Assembly: GCA_934621485.1 (NCBI GenBank)
Contig: CAKTUS010000011.1
Span: forward strand, 1 to 50,912
Direction: 5' to 3'
Origin: an uncultured Clostridia bacterium
GTDB lineage: Bacteria; Bacillota; Clostridia; Christensenellales; Aristaeellaceae
Length of the DNA: 50,912 nucleotides
Part shown: positions 25,323-33,598 of the stretch, in pieces
Position numbering within the stretch: position 1 is the first letter of the stretch
Layout: the number at the start of each line of letters is the position of its first letter
The notes under the pieces: model-generated
The model's database searches: none
The model's input: the letters and a program-made list of their open reading frames with translations, nothing else
Told to the model about the DNA's origin: nothing
Position numbers and translations under genes: made by a program

Positions 25323-26246
25323 TCACGCCTTGCGCACAAGCGTTTCGCGGGCCAGCCCGCATAAAAAATTCGCCTTTTCCCCAAAAACGCTCATGGCCGA
25401 CACGGCCTGTTCAACGGCGGCCGCCGCATCCTTATGGGACTGCTCCACCCCAAAAACGGCGGGCCAGGTCATTTTGCCGCGTTGAGCGTCCATGCCGGTT
25501 TCCTTTCCCAGCAGCGCCACGTCGCCCTCCAGATCAAGCAAATCATCCTCAATTTGGAAGGCGCAGCCAATGCCCCGTCCATAGCGCCGTCCGGCCTCCA
25601 GCTGTTCATCGCTTGCCCCGGCCAGCATCAGTCCCGCCGTGACTGGCGCAGTGAGCAAGTCGGCGGTTTTGTGCAGGTGAATGTACCGCACGCTGTCCGG
25701 GGTGGGCCGAGTGCCCTCCAGCATCACATCCAGGGTTTGACCCGCAATCATCCCCCGCACGCCGGCCCGGCTGGCAATTTCGCCAATCGCCGCCAGCGCC
25801 TGCACCGGATGCTCCACTGCAAAGGGAGCGGCCAGCATGGTTTCATAGGCCATATTCAAGAGGCCGTCTCCAGCCAGAATCGCCATGTTTTCGCCAAAAA
25901 CCCGGTGATTGGTCGGCTTTCCCCGGCGCAGCGCATCGTTATCCATCGCCGGCAGATCATCGTGAATCAGGGAATAGGTATGAATCATTTCCAGTGCGCA
26001 GGCGAAAGGCAGCGCCTGCTGCCAATCCTCCCGCAACAGGTGGTAGGCCGCCAGCAGCAGGACCGGGCGGATGCGCTTGCCTTTCAGCAGCAGGCTGTAG
26101 CGCATGGCGCTGCGAAGGGGTTGGGGGGGCAGATTGCTGAGCAGTTCGTCGCTCTCAGGCGCCAAAACAGGATCGTCTTTTTGCTGCCAAAGCAAGGGAA
26201 AACCCTCCAAAGCCTGTTCCACCGCTTGACGATACATTTCCATCAT
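25323..26246 (-). CDS. ispA: polyprenyl synthetase, farnesyl-diphosphate synthase type
   Basis: Condenses isoprenoid diphosphates to farnesyl (or geranyl) diphosphate for quinone and undecaprenol pathways. First Asp-rich motif HDDLPAMDNDALRRGKPTNH (about residues 87-106) and second FQIEDDLLDLEGD (about 228) are present, with KGKRIRPVLLLAAY before them. 307 aa is normal. The ATG at 26246 follows AAGGAGG at 8 nt; open codons upstream are rejected as they overlap xseB. It is 13 bp after xseB, as in xseA-xseB-ispA blocks of Firmicutes. dxs, which often follows, is absent. Confidence 0.95.
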   Translation of the reverse strand: MMEMYRQAVEQALEGFPLLWQQKDDPVLAPESDELLSNLPPQPLRSAMRYSLLLKGKRIRPVLLLAAYHLLREDWQQALPFACALEMIHTYSLIHDDLPAMDNDALRRGKPTNHRVFGENMAILAGDGLLNMAYETMLAAPFAVEHPVQALAAIGEIASRAGVRGMIAGQTLDVMLEGTRPTPDSVRYIHLHKTADLLTAPVTAGLMLAGASDEQLEAGRRYGRGIGCAFQIEDDLLDLEGDVALLGKETGMDAQRGKMTWPAVFGVEQSHKDAAAAVEQAVSAMSVFGEKANFLCGLARETLVRKA

Positions 26247-26259
26247 GGCTTGTTCCTCC

Positions 26260-26520
26260 TTATTCCAGGCCGTCCAGCAGGCTTTCCTGCTGCACAATAT
26301 CCGCCTCGGTGCATACCGGCGCGCCATCCGGTCCCGGTTTCACTTCCTGCATGCGGTTTTGGGCGTCCGCCAGCTTTTGCTCCAGTTCGCCGGAAAGCTT
26401 GATTCCCTCATCATAGAGCTTCATCAGCTTTTCCAGAGGCAATTCGCCCTTTTCCATCTCGTCGGCAATGGATTCTAGCCTGGCAAGCCCTTCTTCAAAC
26501 AAAACGGCTTTTTTGGGCAT
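26260..26520 (-). CDS. xseB: exodeoxyribonuclease VII small subunit
   Basis: Small helical subunit that wraps around XseA in exonuclease VII, a single-strand DNA exonuclease. 86 aa with the family core FEEGLARLESIADEMEKGELPLEKLMKLYDEGIKL and a variable C-terminus. It lies 6 bp after xseA and 13 bp before ispA. Confidence 0.95.
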   Translation of the reverse strand: MPKKAVLFEEGLARLESIADEMEKGELPLEKLMKLYDEGIKLSGELEQKLADAQNRMQEVKPGPDGAPVCTEADIVQQESLLDGLE

Positions 26521-26526
26521 CCGGAA

Positions 26527-27741
26527 TCAACTCCTGTCCTCATAGCGTTCCACCCGGGAAACCACCGTGTCCGCACAACCGTCCGCCAGCCTTATGCAAA
26601 GCGCGCTTCCCGCTTGTAATTCCGCCGCGCTGCGAACGGCATGTCCGTCCAGCGTAAGCACGGCATATCCACGGCGCATGGTTTCTACCGGGCCGGACGA
26701 ACGCAGACGCAGCAAGGCCGCCTGCATCCGATGGCTTCGACTGGTCAGCTGACTTGTCAAAACCGTTTCCAGCCGCTGACGGGCCAGTTGGATGCGATTG
26801 AGCAGCAGTTTTTGCCGATAAGCCGGCGACGCAGCCTTCAACCGGCTCTGCGCCACTTGCAGCATCTGCCGTTTTTCCCCGATTGCCTGCGTCAGCGCCA
26901 TGGCCACATCCCGTCTGAGAGAGGCCACGTTCTGGCGCAGCTCTTCCTTCTGAGGCGCGGCCAGTTCCGCAGCCGCAGAGGGAGTAGCGGCTCGCACATC
27001 CGCTGCAAAATCCGCAATGGTAAAATCCGTTTCGTGCCCCACGGCGCTTACCACCGGGGTTCGGCAAGCGGCAATGGCCCTCGCCACACACTCCTCGTTA
27101 AAGGCCCAGAGATCTTCCATGCTTCCGCCGCCGCGGCCCACAATGATGAGCTCCACCGTGGTGAGCCGGTCCAGCAGCCGAAGCCCCGCCGCAATTTCCT
27201 GCGCCGCTCCGTCTCCCTGCACCCTGACCGGGCACAGGTACAGCGGCATCCCCGGATATCTCCGCCAGGCAATACGCGCAATATCATGAATGACCGCGCC
27301 GGTTTTGCTGGTCACAATACCGATTCCCCGGGGCAGCAGCGGCAGCGGTTTTTTCAGCGAAGCGTCAAACAGCCCTTCGCCGGCCAGCTTTCGCTTCAGC
27401 TGTTCGAAGCGCAGATATAAATCGCCAACACCGTCCGGCTCCATGGCTTCGCCATAAAACTGGTAGGCCCCGGTTTTGGCATACAAGCCCACGCTGCCAA
27501 ACAGACGAACCCGTTTTCCATTTTCCGGCCGAAAACGCACGCCCATTGCCGCTGTGCGAAACATGGCGCAATTGACGGCGGCTTCCTCATCCTTCAGGGT
27601 AAAATACCAATGTCCCGAAACCGCCGCTTTGAAATTGCTGATTTCTCCCGTAAGGCATATGCCGCGAAGCATCGGGTCGGCGGCCAGGGACCGGCGCACA
27701 TACTCATTGAGCTGGCTCACCGTCAGCGTTATGCCGTTCAA
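26527..27741 (-). CDS. xseA: exodeoxyribonuclease VII large subunit
   Basis: Catalytic subunit of exonuclease VII. The N-terminal OB fold (LTVSQLNEYVRRSLAADPMLRGICLTGEISNFK) is followed by the nuclease core with IGIVTSKTGAVIHDI, VGRGGGSMEDLWAFN and HETDFTIADFAADVRAATPSAAAE, then a long coiled-coil stretch. 404 aa is usual. It starts inside the folD stop (4-bp overlap, ATGA), so translation is coupled, and is followed by xseB. Confidence 0.97.
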   Translation of the reverse strand: MNGITLTVSQLNEYVRRSLAADPMLRGICLTGEISNFKAAVSGHWYFTLKDEEAAVNCAMFRTAAMGVRFRPENGKRVRLFGSVGLYAKTGAYQFYGEAMEPDGVGDLYLRFEQLKRKLAGEGLFDASLKKPLPLLPRGIGIVTSKTGAVIHDIARIAWRRYPGMPLYLCPVRVQGDGAAQEIAAGLRLLDRLTTVELIIVGRGGGSMEDLWAFNEECVARAIAACRTPVVSAVGHETDFTIADFAADVRAATPSAAAELAAPQKEELRQNVASLRRDVAMALTQAIGEKRQMLQVAQSRLKAASPAYRQKLLLNRIQLARQRLETVLTSQLTSRSHRMQAALLRLRSSGPVETMRRGYAVLTLDGHAVRSAAELQAGSALCIRLADGCADTVVSRVERYEDRS

Positions 27742-28589
27742 GAACGCACCGCCTTTTCCGCCGCTTCCACCGTGTTTTCCATCAGCATGGCAATGGTCAT
27801 TTTGCCAACGCCGCCGGGAACCGGGGTGATGTATGACGCCTTCTGCGAGACAGGCTCAAAATCCACATCGCCGCAAAGCCTGCCGTCCACCCGGTTGATG
27901 CCCACATCCACCACTACGGCGCCCGGCTTGACCATATCCGCGGTGATAAAACGCGGTTTGCCAACGGCGGCTATCAGAAGATCCGCCCGCCGGGTATGAG
28001 CCGCCAAATCCTGGGTGCGGCTGTGGCACAGGGTAACCGTAGCGTTTTCCTGCAACAGCAGCATAGCCAGCGGCTTGCCGACAATGTTGCTCCGGCCTAC
28101 CACCACCGCTTCCTTGCCGGAAAGAGGAATACCGGCAGTATGAAGCATGCGCAGAACGCCCTTCGGCGTGCAGGCTACAACCCCGTCTGTTCCCCGAAGC
28201 AAACGGCCCATGTTACTATCATGGAAGCCGTCTACATCCTTTTCAGGGCGAATCAGCGCCAGAGCATGTTCGCCATCCAGCTGAGGCGGAAGCGGCAGCT
28301 GCACCAGAATCCCGTGAATCTGATCGTCCTTATTGAACTGCTCAATGACTTCTTCCAGCGTTTGCTGGCTTGCGCTCCCGGGCAGGCGAATGGTACGGGA
28401 ATTGATTTCCAAACGCTGACAGGCTTTCTCTTTGTTGCTTACATAGGTTTGGCTGGCCGGGTCGTCGCCCACCAGAATAACCGCCAGCCCAGGGGTAACG
28501 CCCCGAGCCTTCAATTCAGCAATCCGCCGCTTCAGTTGCTCCTCTACCTGGGCGGCAATGCGTTTCCCATCTAATAGTATGGCAGCCAT
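27738..28589 (-). CDS. folD: methylenetetrahydrofolate dehydrogenase / methenyltetrahydrofolate cyclohydrolase
   Basis: Interconverts one-carbon folates. Catalytic Lys lies in TYVSNKEKAC (residues 49-58), then GILVQLPLPPQLD, DVDGFH, the NADP loop VVGRSNIVGKPLAMLL and the C-terminal PGGVGKMTIAMLMENTV. 283 aa is standard. It follows the TsaD paralog by 12 bp and overlaps xseA by 4 bp. Confidence 0.97.
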   Translation of the reverse strand: MAAILLDGKRIAAQVEEQLKRRIAELKARGVTPGLAVILVGDDPASQTYVSNKEKACQRLEINSRTIRLPGSASQQTLEEVIEQFNKDDQIHGILVQLPLPPQLDGEHALALIRPEKDVDGFHDSNMGRLLRGTDGVVACTPKGVLRMLHTAGIPLSGKEAVVVGRSNIVGKPLAMLLLQENATVTLCHSRTQDLAAHTRRADLLIAAVGKPRFITADMVKPGAVVVDVGINRVDGRLCGDVDFEPVSQKASYITPVPGGVGKMTIAMLMENTVEAAEKAVRS

Positions 28590-28601
28590 GCGGCTCCCTC
28601 C

Positions 28602-29558
28602 TTACCCATTTTCTTCCATAAAGCGCCGCATACCGATCGCCGCAACCCCGGCGGCGTTATCGGCGCTGTATTGCGGCTGGCCAAACAGCAGCGCAGCCGG
28701 AGAACGCAGCTTTTGCATACGCTGAACCAGCAGCGCCCGCAGCAGCGTGGAAGAAGCTACACCGCCAACCACCAGGGCTGTTTTAGCTCCCGTTTGGCGG
28801 CAGGCGTTGTTCAGCAATCGTGCCACGGTTCGAGCCAGCACATCGAATACTTCCGCGGCTACCAGCTCCGGGCTCAGGCCGCCCGATTGAATCCACCGCT
28901 GCGCCTGACTTTCGACGCCGGACAGGTGACAGTGCAGGCCATCCTTTTCCAAGCTGACCGGCAACAGCGCCTGCGTTGGCTCCCTGCAGGCCAAGGCCAG
29001 CTTTTCCAGCGCCGGGCCTGCCGGAAAGCCAAGCCCCAGCGCAACGCCCACCCGGTCCACCAGCTGGCCAGCATGCAAGTCCAGCGAACCGCCCATCAAA
29101 CGCAGTCCGTCTTTTTGAACAAGCAGCAGTTCGGTAGTGCCGCCGCTGAGATGCAGCGCAATAAACGCTCGTTCCGGCCTGGCATTGCCTATGAGCCCCG
29201 CCGCAATATGACCCTGCTGATGTGAGGTTTCATACAGCGGCACCCGCAAAGTCTGCGCTACCACCCGGGCATGGCCCAGCCCCACGGCAAACACGGGCAT
29301 ATAGCTATCCTTTTCATTCCTGGGGGTTGCGGATGCGCATACGGCCGCAATTTCGGCATCCGGCGGCAAGGCCAGGCGGGCCATCACCTGAGGCATTTGC
29401 CGTACATGCGCAAAAACGGCCTCGCTTTGGCGAAGGCCGCGCTCGCCGCCGGCGACAGGCAGGAGCATACGGGAGGAGGCAACCACCTCGCCGTTTTCCC
29501 CTACCGCCGCTGCGGATGTGGTATAGCAGCTGGTGTCAAAACCCAACGTAACGCGCAT
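28602..29558 (-). CDS. TsaD/Gcp-like (peptidase M22) paralog
   Basis: ASKHA-fold protein of the TsaD superfamily, 318 aa. It begins MRVTLGFDTSCYTTSAAAV, has the metal-binding pair in SHQQGHIAAG (H-x3-H), the segment HLSGGTTELLLV and a C-terminal VVGGVASSTLLRALL. These match a second, shorter TsaD-like family common in Clostridia next to nusB and folD. The tRNA t6A enzyme itself is usually longer and clustered with tsaB/tsaE, so this is probably a paralog of unknown role. It sits 12 bp after nusB. Confidence 0.85.
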   Translation of the reverse strand: MRVTLGFDTSCYTTSAAAVGENGEVVASSRMLLPVAGGERGLRQSEAVFAHVRQMPQVMARLALPPDAEIAAVCASATPRNEKDSYMPVFAVGLGHARVVAQTLRVPLYETSHQQGHIAAGLIGNARPERAFIALHLSGGTTELLLVQKDGLRLMGGSLDLHAGQLVDRVGVALGLGFPAGPALEKLALACREPTQALLPVSLEKDGLHCHLSGVESQAQRWIQSGGLSPELVAAEVFDVLARTVARLLNNACRQTGAKTALVVGGVASSTLLRALLVQRMQKLRSPAALLFGQPQYSADNAAGVAAIGMRRFMEENG

Positions 29559-29570
29559 TTGTCATGCTCC

Positions 29571-30020
29571 TCAGGCATTGGTTTGTTGCTTATCGCGCTC
29601 CATAGCGCCAAGCACGCCATTAATGTAGCGGCTGCTTTTGGGCTCGCTGTACAAACCGGCCAGGCCCATGGCCTCGCTGATGGCCACATTATCCGGCACA
29701 TCCTGGCGGTGGTACATTTCATAGGCCGCCAGCCGCAAAATGCTCAAGTCCACATGCGCTACGCGGTCCAGGGTCCACGAGCCGGTGCTGTGCTTCACAA
29801 TGGAATCATCCAGTTCGTTTTCGTATTTTTCCACGCCGCAGAGCACATCGTCGATGTACTGGCGTTCGTCCTTGCTGGGCTTGAGAGCGGGGCTGCCTTC
29901 CGGCTGAGCCATGGAAAGCTGCTCATAAACCAAGTCAAGGGATTCGTCGTCGGCATCTCCGCCGGACAGACGTTCATACAGCAGCTGCATGGCAGCCTGT
30001 CTGGCAATTGAACGCGCCAT
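29571..30020 (-). CDS. nusB: transcription antitermination factor NusB
   Basis: Binds boxA RNA with NusE to support rRNA transcription. 149 aa, all-helical: MARSIARQAAMQLLYERLSGG at the start, KYENELDDSIVKHSTGSWTLDRVAHVDLSILRLAAYEM in the centre and NVAISEAMGLAGLYSEPKSSRYINGVLGAM at the end. The ATG at 30020 is chosen over an upstream TTG at 30032. It follows DUF2273 by 36 bp, as in asp23-amaP-DUF2273-nusB clusters. Confidence 0.96.
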   Translation of the reverse strand: MARSIARQAAMQLLYERLSGGDADDESLDLVYEQLSMAQPEGSPALKPSKDERQYIDDVLCGVEKYENELDDSIVKHSTGSWTLDRVAHVDLSILRLAAYEMYHRQDVPDNVAISEAMGLAGLYSEPKSSRYINGVLGAMERDKQQTNA

Positions 30021-30056
30021 TGTATTCAACACTCCGTTTCCGTATTTTTGAACTGC

Positions 30057-30284
30057 TTATTCGCTTTTGGGCGGGAAAAGACGGTTAATGAGGCTTTTGA
30101 TCAGCCCGGCCTTGTTTTCAGTAGCTCCCAGGAAATACCCGACAGCCGCCAGCAGGGCCACAAACAGCGTGCGCCAAAAGCCCATGTACAGCAGCATCAG
30201 CGCAACTGCCGCGCCTAAAAGCGCACAGATGACGCCGCATTTGGGGGTGCCAATTTGGAAACTCCGTTTGTTCTGCTCATCCAT
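30057..30284 (-). CDS. DUF2273 small membrane protein
   Basis: 75-aa membrane protein with two hydrophobic segments (GVICALLGAAVALMLLYMGF and TLFVALLAAVGYFLGA), a family nearly always next to AmaP and Asp23. The start overlaps the amaP stop (TGATG); a GTG one codon earlier (30287) is also possible, both behind GAGGAGG. Its biochemical role is unknown; the context suggests envelope-stress homeostasis. Confidence 0.9.
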   Translation of the reverse strand: MDEQNKRSFQIGTPKCGVICALLGAAVALMLLYMGFWRTLFVALLAAVGYFLGATENKAGLIKSLINRLFPPKSE

Positions 30285-31000
30285 CACACACCGGCCTCCT
30301 CTTCATGCCATGCATTTTCCACGGGCTGTGCAGCAGGCTCTGTTTCTTCAGCAGGTTCCGCCGCCTGTTCAGGCTGGCGCTGGGCCGGTTCCGCCGCAGG
30401 CTGGGCAGAGGGCTGCTGCGCCGCAGGCTCTGTCGCAACCGGCGTTTCAGCGTCGCCGGGCAGCAGCTTGGCGGGCGTAGAATCAGTTTCCACCATCACG
30501 CGCACCTGCTGTACTTCTACACCGCTACAGGACGCAATGTACTCCTTGATTTGTTTTTGCAGCGCGTTTACGGTCAAAGGGATGTTCACGCCGCTGCGAA
30601 GGGTAATTTTCAAATCTACCAGAATTCCCTCATGCCCGCGAGAGATGCTGGTGGCGTTTACCGACAGCTCCTGATGAGCCGCCACGCACTTTTTGACCAT
30701 GGTTTCCATGGCGTTCATGGAAATGCTCATATCGCCGTATTCGGTCTGCTGAATGACAAACCCCTTTTCGCGGCGGCGGTGAAACAACAGGCTCATGCCA
30801 TGCAGGCCCAAGGCTACCAGCACCAGAGCCGCCGCCGACATCGCCACCCGCTGCCAAACCTGGAACGGGCCTTCCAGCAGGCTTAAATCCAGCTTGATGG
30901 GAAACAAGCCGATTCCATACACCAGCAGGCCAACGCCCGCCAGCAAAACCAGCAGGCCGGCCAAGGCCGCCAGCACTCGGTCCCAAAAACGGATTTTCAT
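30284..31000 (-). CDS. amaP: alkaline shock response membrane anchor protein AmaP
   Basis: Membrane anchor for Asp23. Two N-terminal membrane helices (about residues 9-29 and 53-72), then an Asp23-like cytosolic domain (residues 85-170, GDMSISMNAMETMVKKCV ... VQQVRVMVE) and an Ala/Pro/Gln/Glu-rich tail of about 60 residues. The ATG at 31000 has GGAGG at 8 nt; a TTG two codons earlier is rejected. It follows asp23 by 87 bp and is coupled to DUF2273. The long low-complexity tail is unusual but typical in composition for a linker. Confidence 0.9.
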   Translation of the reverse strand: MKIRFWDRVLAALAGLLVLLAGVGLLVYGIGLFPIKLDLSLLEGPFQVWQRVAMSAAALVLVALGLHGMSLLFHRRREKGFVIQQTEYGDMSISMNAMETMVKKCVAAHQELSVNATSISRGHEGILVDLKITLRSGVNIPLTVNALQKQIKEYIASCSGVEVQQVRVMVETDSTPAKLLPGDAETPVATEPAAQQPSAQPAAEPAQRQPEQAAEPAEETEPAAQPVENAWHEEEAGV

Positions 31001-31087
31001 ATTCAAAGCCTCCTTTGCTTTGCAAATGGAAAAAGGACGCCTGCCCTAAGCTGCGCTGACGCGAGGCCCAAAGCAGGCTCCATGGAT

Positions 31088-31669
31088 TTATTCCTCCGGC
31101 TGCTCCTGCGCCGTTTCCGCTTTTTCTTCCGCCATCTCTTGATCCGTGTCAGAAGGCTGATGCTCCTCGGCGGGAGTGGGTTCGCCCTCAAATTCCACAT
31201 GAACGGGGGCGCTTTCCGCTTTGGGCGCTTCAGGCTCCGGGATTACGGAGGCCGTCAGGCTTTCCAGGCCCTCCCGGGCTTCCTTTTGCTCCTTTTCAAA
31301 GCTGACGCCCTGCACATGCACGTCTACCCGCACCACATGCAGGCCGGTCATGGACTCGATGGACTTGCGCACATTTTCCTGCACGGCGGCCGCGGCAGTC
31401 TGAATCGGCGTGCCGTATTCGATAATCAAATAGATATCGACAGCCGCTTCCTCCGTGCCCAGTTCCACCTTTACACCCTTGGTAATGTTCTTGTTGCGGC
31501 CAAACACATCGGTGATGCCGCCGCCGGAGCACATACCGGCAACGCCTTCAATTTCGTTGGCAGCCACGCCTGCAATAATGGCGATGACCTCATTCGCATA
31601 TGTAATGGTACCCGTAGATCCTTCGTCCTGATCCAGGGTCAACGGCAGATTATCCTTCTTGGTGGCCAT
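31088..31669 (-). CDS. asp23: Asp23/Gls24-family envelope stress protein
   Basis: Cytosolic protein that in Staphylococcus coats the inner membrane face through AmaP. The Asp23 domain spans about residues 20-135: GTITYANEVIAIIAGVAANEIEGVAGMCSGG, KGVKVELGTEEAAVDIYLIIEYG and AAAVQENVRKSIESMTGL. A Glu-rich tail follows. The ATG at 31669 has GGAGG at 8 nt. It has its own promoter right after the aspS stop codon and starts the amaP-DUF2273-nusB-folD run. Confidence 0.93.
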   Translation of the reverse strand: MATKKDNLPLTLDQDEGSTGTITYANEVIAIIAGVAANEIEGVAGMCSGGGITDVFGRNKNITKGVKVELGTEEAAVDIYLIIEYGTPIQTAAAAVQENVRKSIESMTGLHVVRVDVHVQGVSFEKEQKEAREGLESLTASVIPEPEAPKAESAPVHVEFEGEPTPAEEHQPSDTDQEMAEEKAETAQEQPEE

Positions 31670-31725
31670 CTTCCACACCTCCCATGGATTGGGCTCATTG
31701 GCCCGATATGCCTGAGTCAACTCAT

Positions 31726-31754
31726 AGTATACCAGAAATCAGCCGGAATGACAA
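31726..31754 (-). promoter_or_regulatory. sigma-A promoter of the asp23 operon
   Basis: Minus strand TTGTCA, 17-nt spacer, TATACT. The -35 box begins only 12 bp past the aspS stop codon. No terminator hairpin fits between them, so aspS read-through may also feed the operon. Confidence 0.7.
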
Positions 31755-31765
31755 TCCACTTTGTC

Positions 31766-33550
31766 TCATGCCTCGTCGTTATCCTTGACCGGTACAAGCG
31801 CAATATGCAGTTCATCCAGCTGCCGCTGCTCCACCGTGCCCGGAGCGCCCATCATGATATCCTGGGCGTTCTTGTTCATGGGGAAGGGAATCACCTCGCG
31901 GATGGAATCCTCACCCGCCAGCAGCATCACCATGCGGTCGACGCCCGGGGCGATACCGGCATGAGGGGGAGCGCCGTAGCAGAAGGCGTTGTACATGGCC
32001 GGGAACTTGGCCTTGACGTCCTCCTCGCCCAGCCGCACCAGCTGGAACGCCCGAATCATGATTTCAGGGTCATGGTTCCGCACAGCGCCGGAGGATAGCT
32101 CCACGCCGTTGCAAACCAGATCGTACTGATAGGCGGTGATGCTCAGCGGATCTACTTTGCCCTTAGCAGCCTTCTCCAGGATTTCCAACCCGCCGTTGGG
32201 CATGGAGAAGGGATTGTGGCAGAATTCCAGTTCGCCGGATTCCTCGCCGATCTCATACATGGGGAAATCCACAATCCAGCAAAACTCGTATTTTTCCTTA
32301 TCCATATGGTTGGGGCAAAGCTCGCCCAGCAGCTTGCGCAGCACGCCCGCCGTCTTTTGGGCCGCGCCCAGCTTGCCGGCGGCCAACCCTACGAAGGTGT
32401 TGGGCTTCAAGCCCAGCTGCCGCACCAGCTCTTCCTTGCGTTCCTTTACAAATTTGGCGATGCCGCCGGCGATTTCGCCCTGCTCGTCCATTTTGAACCA
32501 GAACGCCTTGTTGCCGCTGATGACTTCCGCATCGGCGCACAGCTTGTCAATTTGCTTACGGGTGGCGGTCATATCGCTGACCACAACAGCCTTCACGGTT
32601 TGGCCCTCGAAGGGACCGAAGCCGCAGCCGCCCAGCAGGCCGGTAACGTCCTGCACGGTCAGGTCAATGCGCAGGTCCGGCTTATCGGAGCCGTATTTTT
32701 CCATGGATTCCCGATAAGGAATCCGCTGGAAGGGTGCGGAGCTGGCGCGGTTATACAGACCATATTTCGCAAACACCGGGGGCAACACGTCCTCCAAAAC
32801 GGCAAACACATCCTCCTGAGAAGCGAAGGCCATTTCCATGTCCAGCTGATAGAATTCGCCGGGACTGCGGTCGCCGCGGGCGTCCTCGTCGCGGAAACAG
32901 GGCGCAATCTGGAAATAACGGTCAAAGCCGGAGGTCATCAGCAGCTGCTTAAACTGCTGAGGCGCCTGCGGCAGGGCATAAAACTTTCCCGGATGCTTGC
33001 GGGCGGGCACCAGATAATCGCGAGCGCCTTCTGGCGATGAGGCGGTCAGAATGGGGGTGGTAATCTCCAAAAAGCCATGTTCCGTCATGGCCTGGCGCAA
33101 AGCGCTCACCACATTGCAGCGCAGCACAATGTTGCGCTTCACCTCAGGGTTGCGCAAATCCAGATAACGATACTTCAGGCGCAGGCTTTCGTCCGCTTCC
33201 TTGGAGCGGTTAATCTGGAAAGGCAGGGAGTTATAACGGCAGCGGCCCAGTACCTCGATTTTTTCCGGCACCACTTCAATGTCGCCGGTCAGCTGCTTGG
33301 GGTTTTTCGAGTCGCGTTCCCGCACAACGCCTTCCACCGCCAAAACGCTTTCTTTATTCAACGCGCGAATCTGGGCAATCTGTTCTTCGTTTTCCAGCAC
33401 AACCTGGGTGGTGCCGTAAAAGTCCCGGAGCACCACAAAGGCCAGCGTAGCAGACACCTCGCGCACGTTTTCCATCCATCCGGCCAGGCGGACATGCTTG
33501 CCGCAATCTCCCAGACGCAGTTCCTGACAGTTATGAGTACGGTTTTGCAT
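31766..33550 (-). CDS. aspS: aspartyl-tRNA synthetase, bacterial type
   Basis: Class II synthetase charging tRNA-Asp (possibly tRNA-Asn). The N-terminal OB fold, motif 2 FRDEDARGDRSPGEFYQLDMEM, the bacterial GAD insertion (about residues 300-430) and motif 3 GVDRMVMLLAGEDSIREVIPFP are present; 594 aa is normal. Motif 2 contains PGEFYQLD, one residue longer than the PEFTQID form common in Firmicutes; I recall this form mostly from alphaproteobacterial enzymes. It lies 48 bp after hisS, the usual Firmicutes pairing. Discriminating versus non-discriminating type was not decided. Confidence 0.96.
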   Translation of the reverse strand: MQNRTHNCQELRLGDCGKHVRLAGWMENVREVSATLAFVVLRDFYGTTQVVLENEEQIAQIRALNKESVLAVEGVVRERDSKNPKQLTGDIEVVPEKIEVLGRCRYNSLPFQINRSKEADESLRLKYRYLDLRNPEVKRNIVLRCNVVSALRQAMTEHGFLEITTPILTASSPEGARDYLVPARKHPGKFYALPQAPQQFKQLLMTSGFDRYFQIAPCFRDEDARGDRSPGEFYQLDMEMAFASQEDVFAVLEDVLPPVFAKYGLYNRASSAPFQRIPYRESMEKYGSDKPDLRIDLTVQDVTGLLGGCGFGPFEGQTVKAVVVSDMTATRKQIDKLCADAEVISGNKAFWFKMDEQGEIAGGIAKFVKERKEELVRQLGLKPNTFVGLAAGKLGAAQKTAGVLRKLLGELCPNHMDKEKYEFCWIVDFPMYEIGEESGELEFCHNPFSMPNGGLEILEKAAKGKVDPLSITAYQYDLVCNGVELSSGAVRNHDPEIMIRAFQLVRLGEEDVKAKFPAMYNAFCYGAPPHAGIAPGVDRMVMLLAGEDSIREVIPFPMNKNAQDIMMGAPGTVEQRQLDELHIALVPVKDNDEA

Positions 33551-33598
33551 GATCTTGTTTCCTTCTTCCTTTGCTGTTACGGCCTTCCGCCGCTGGTT

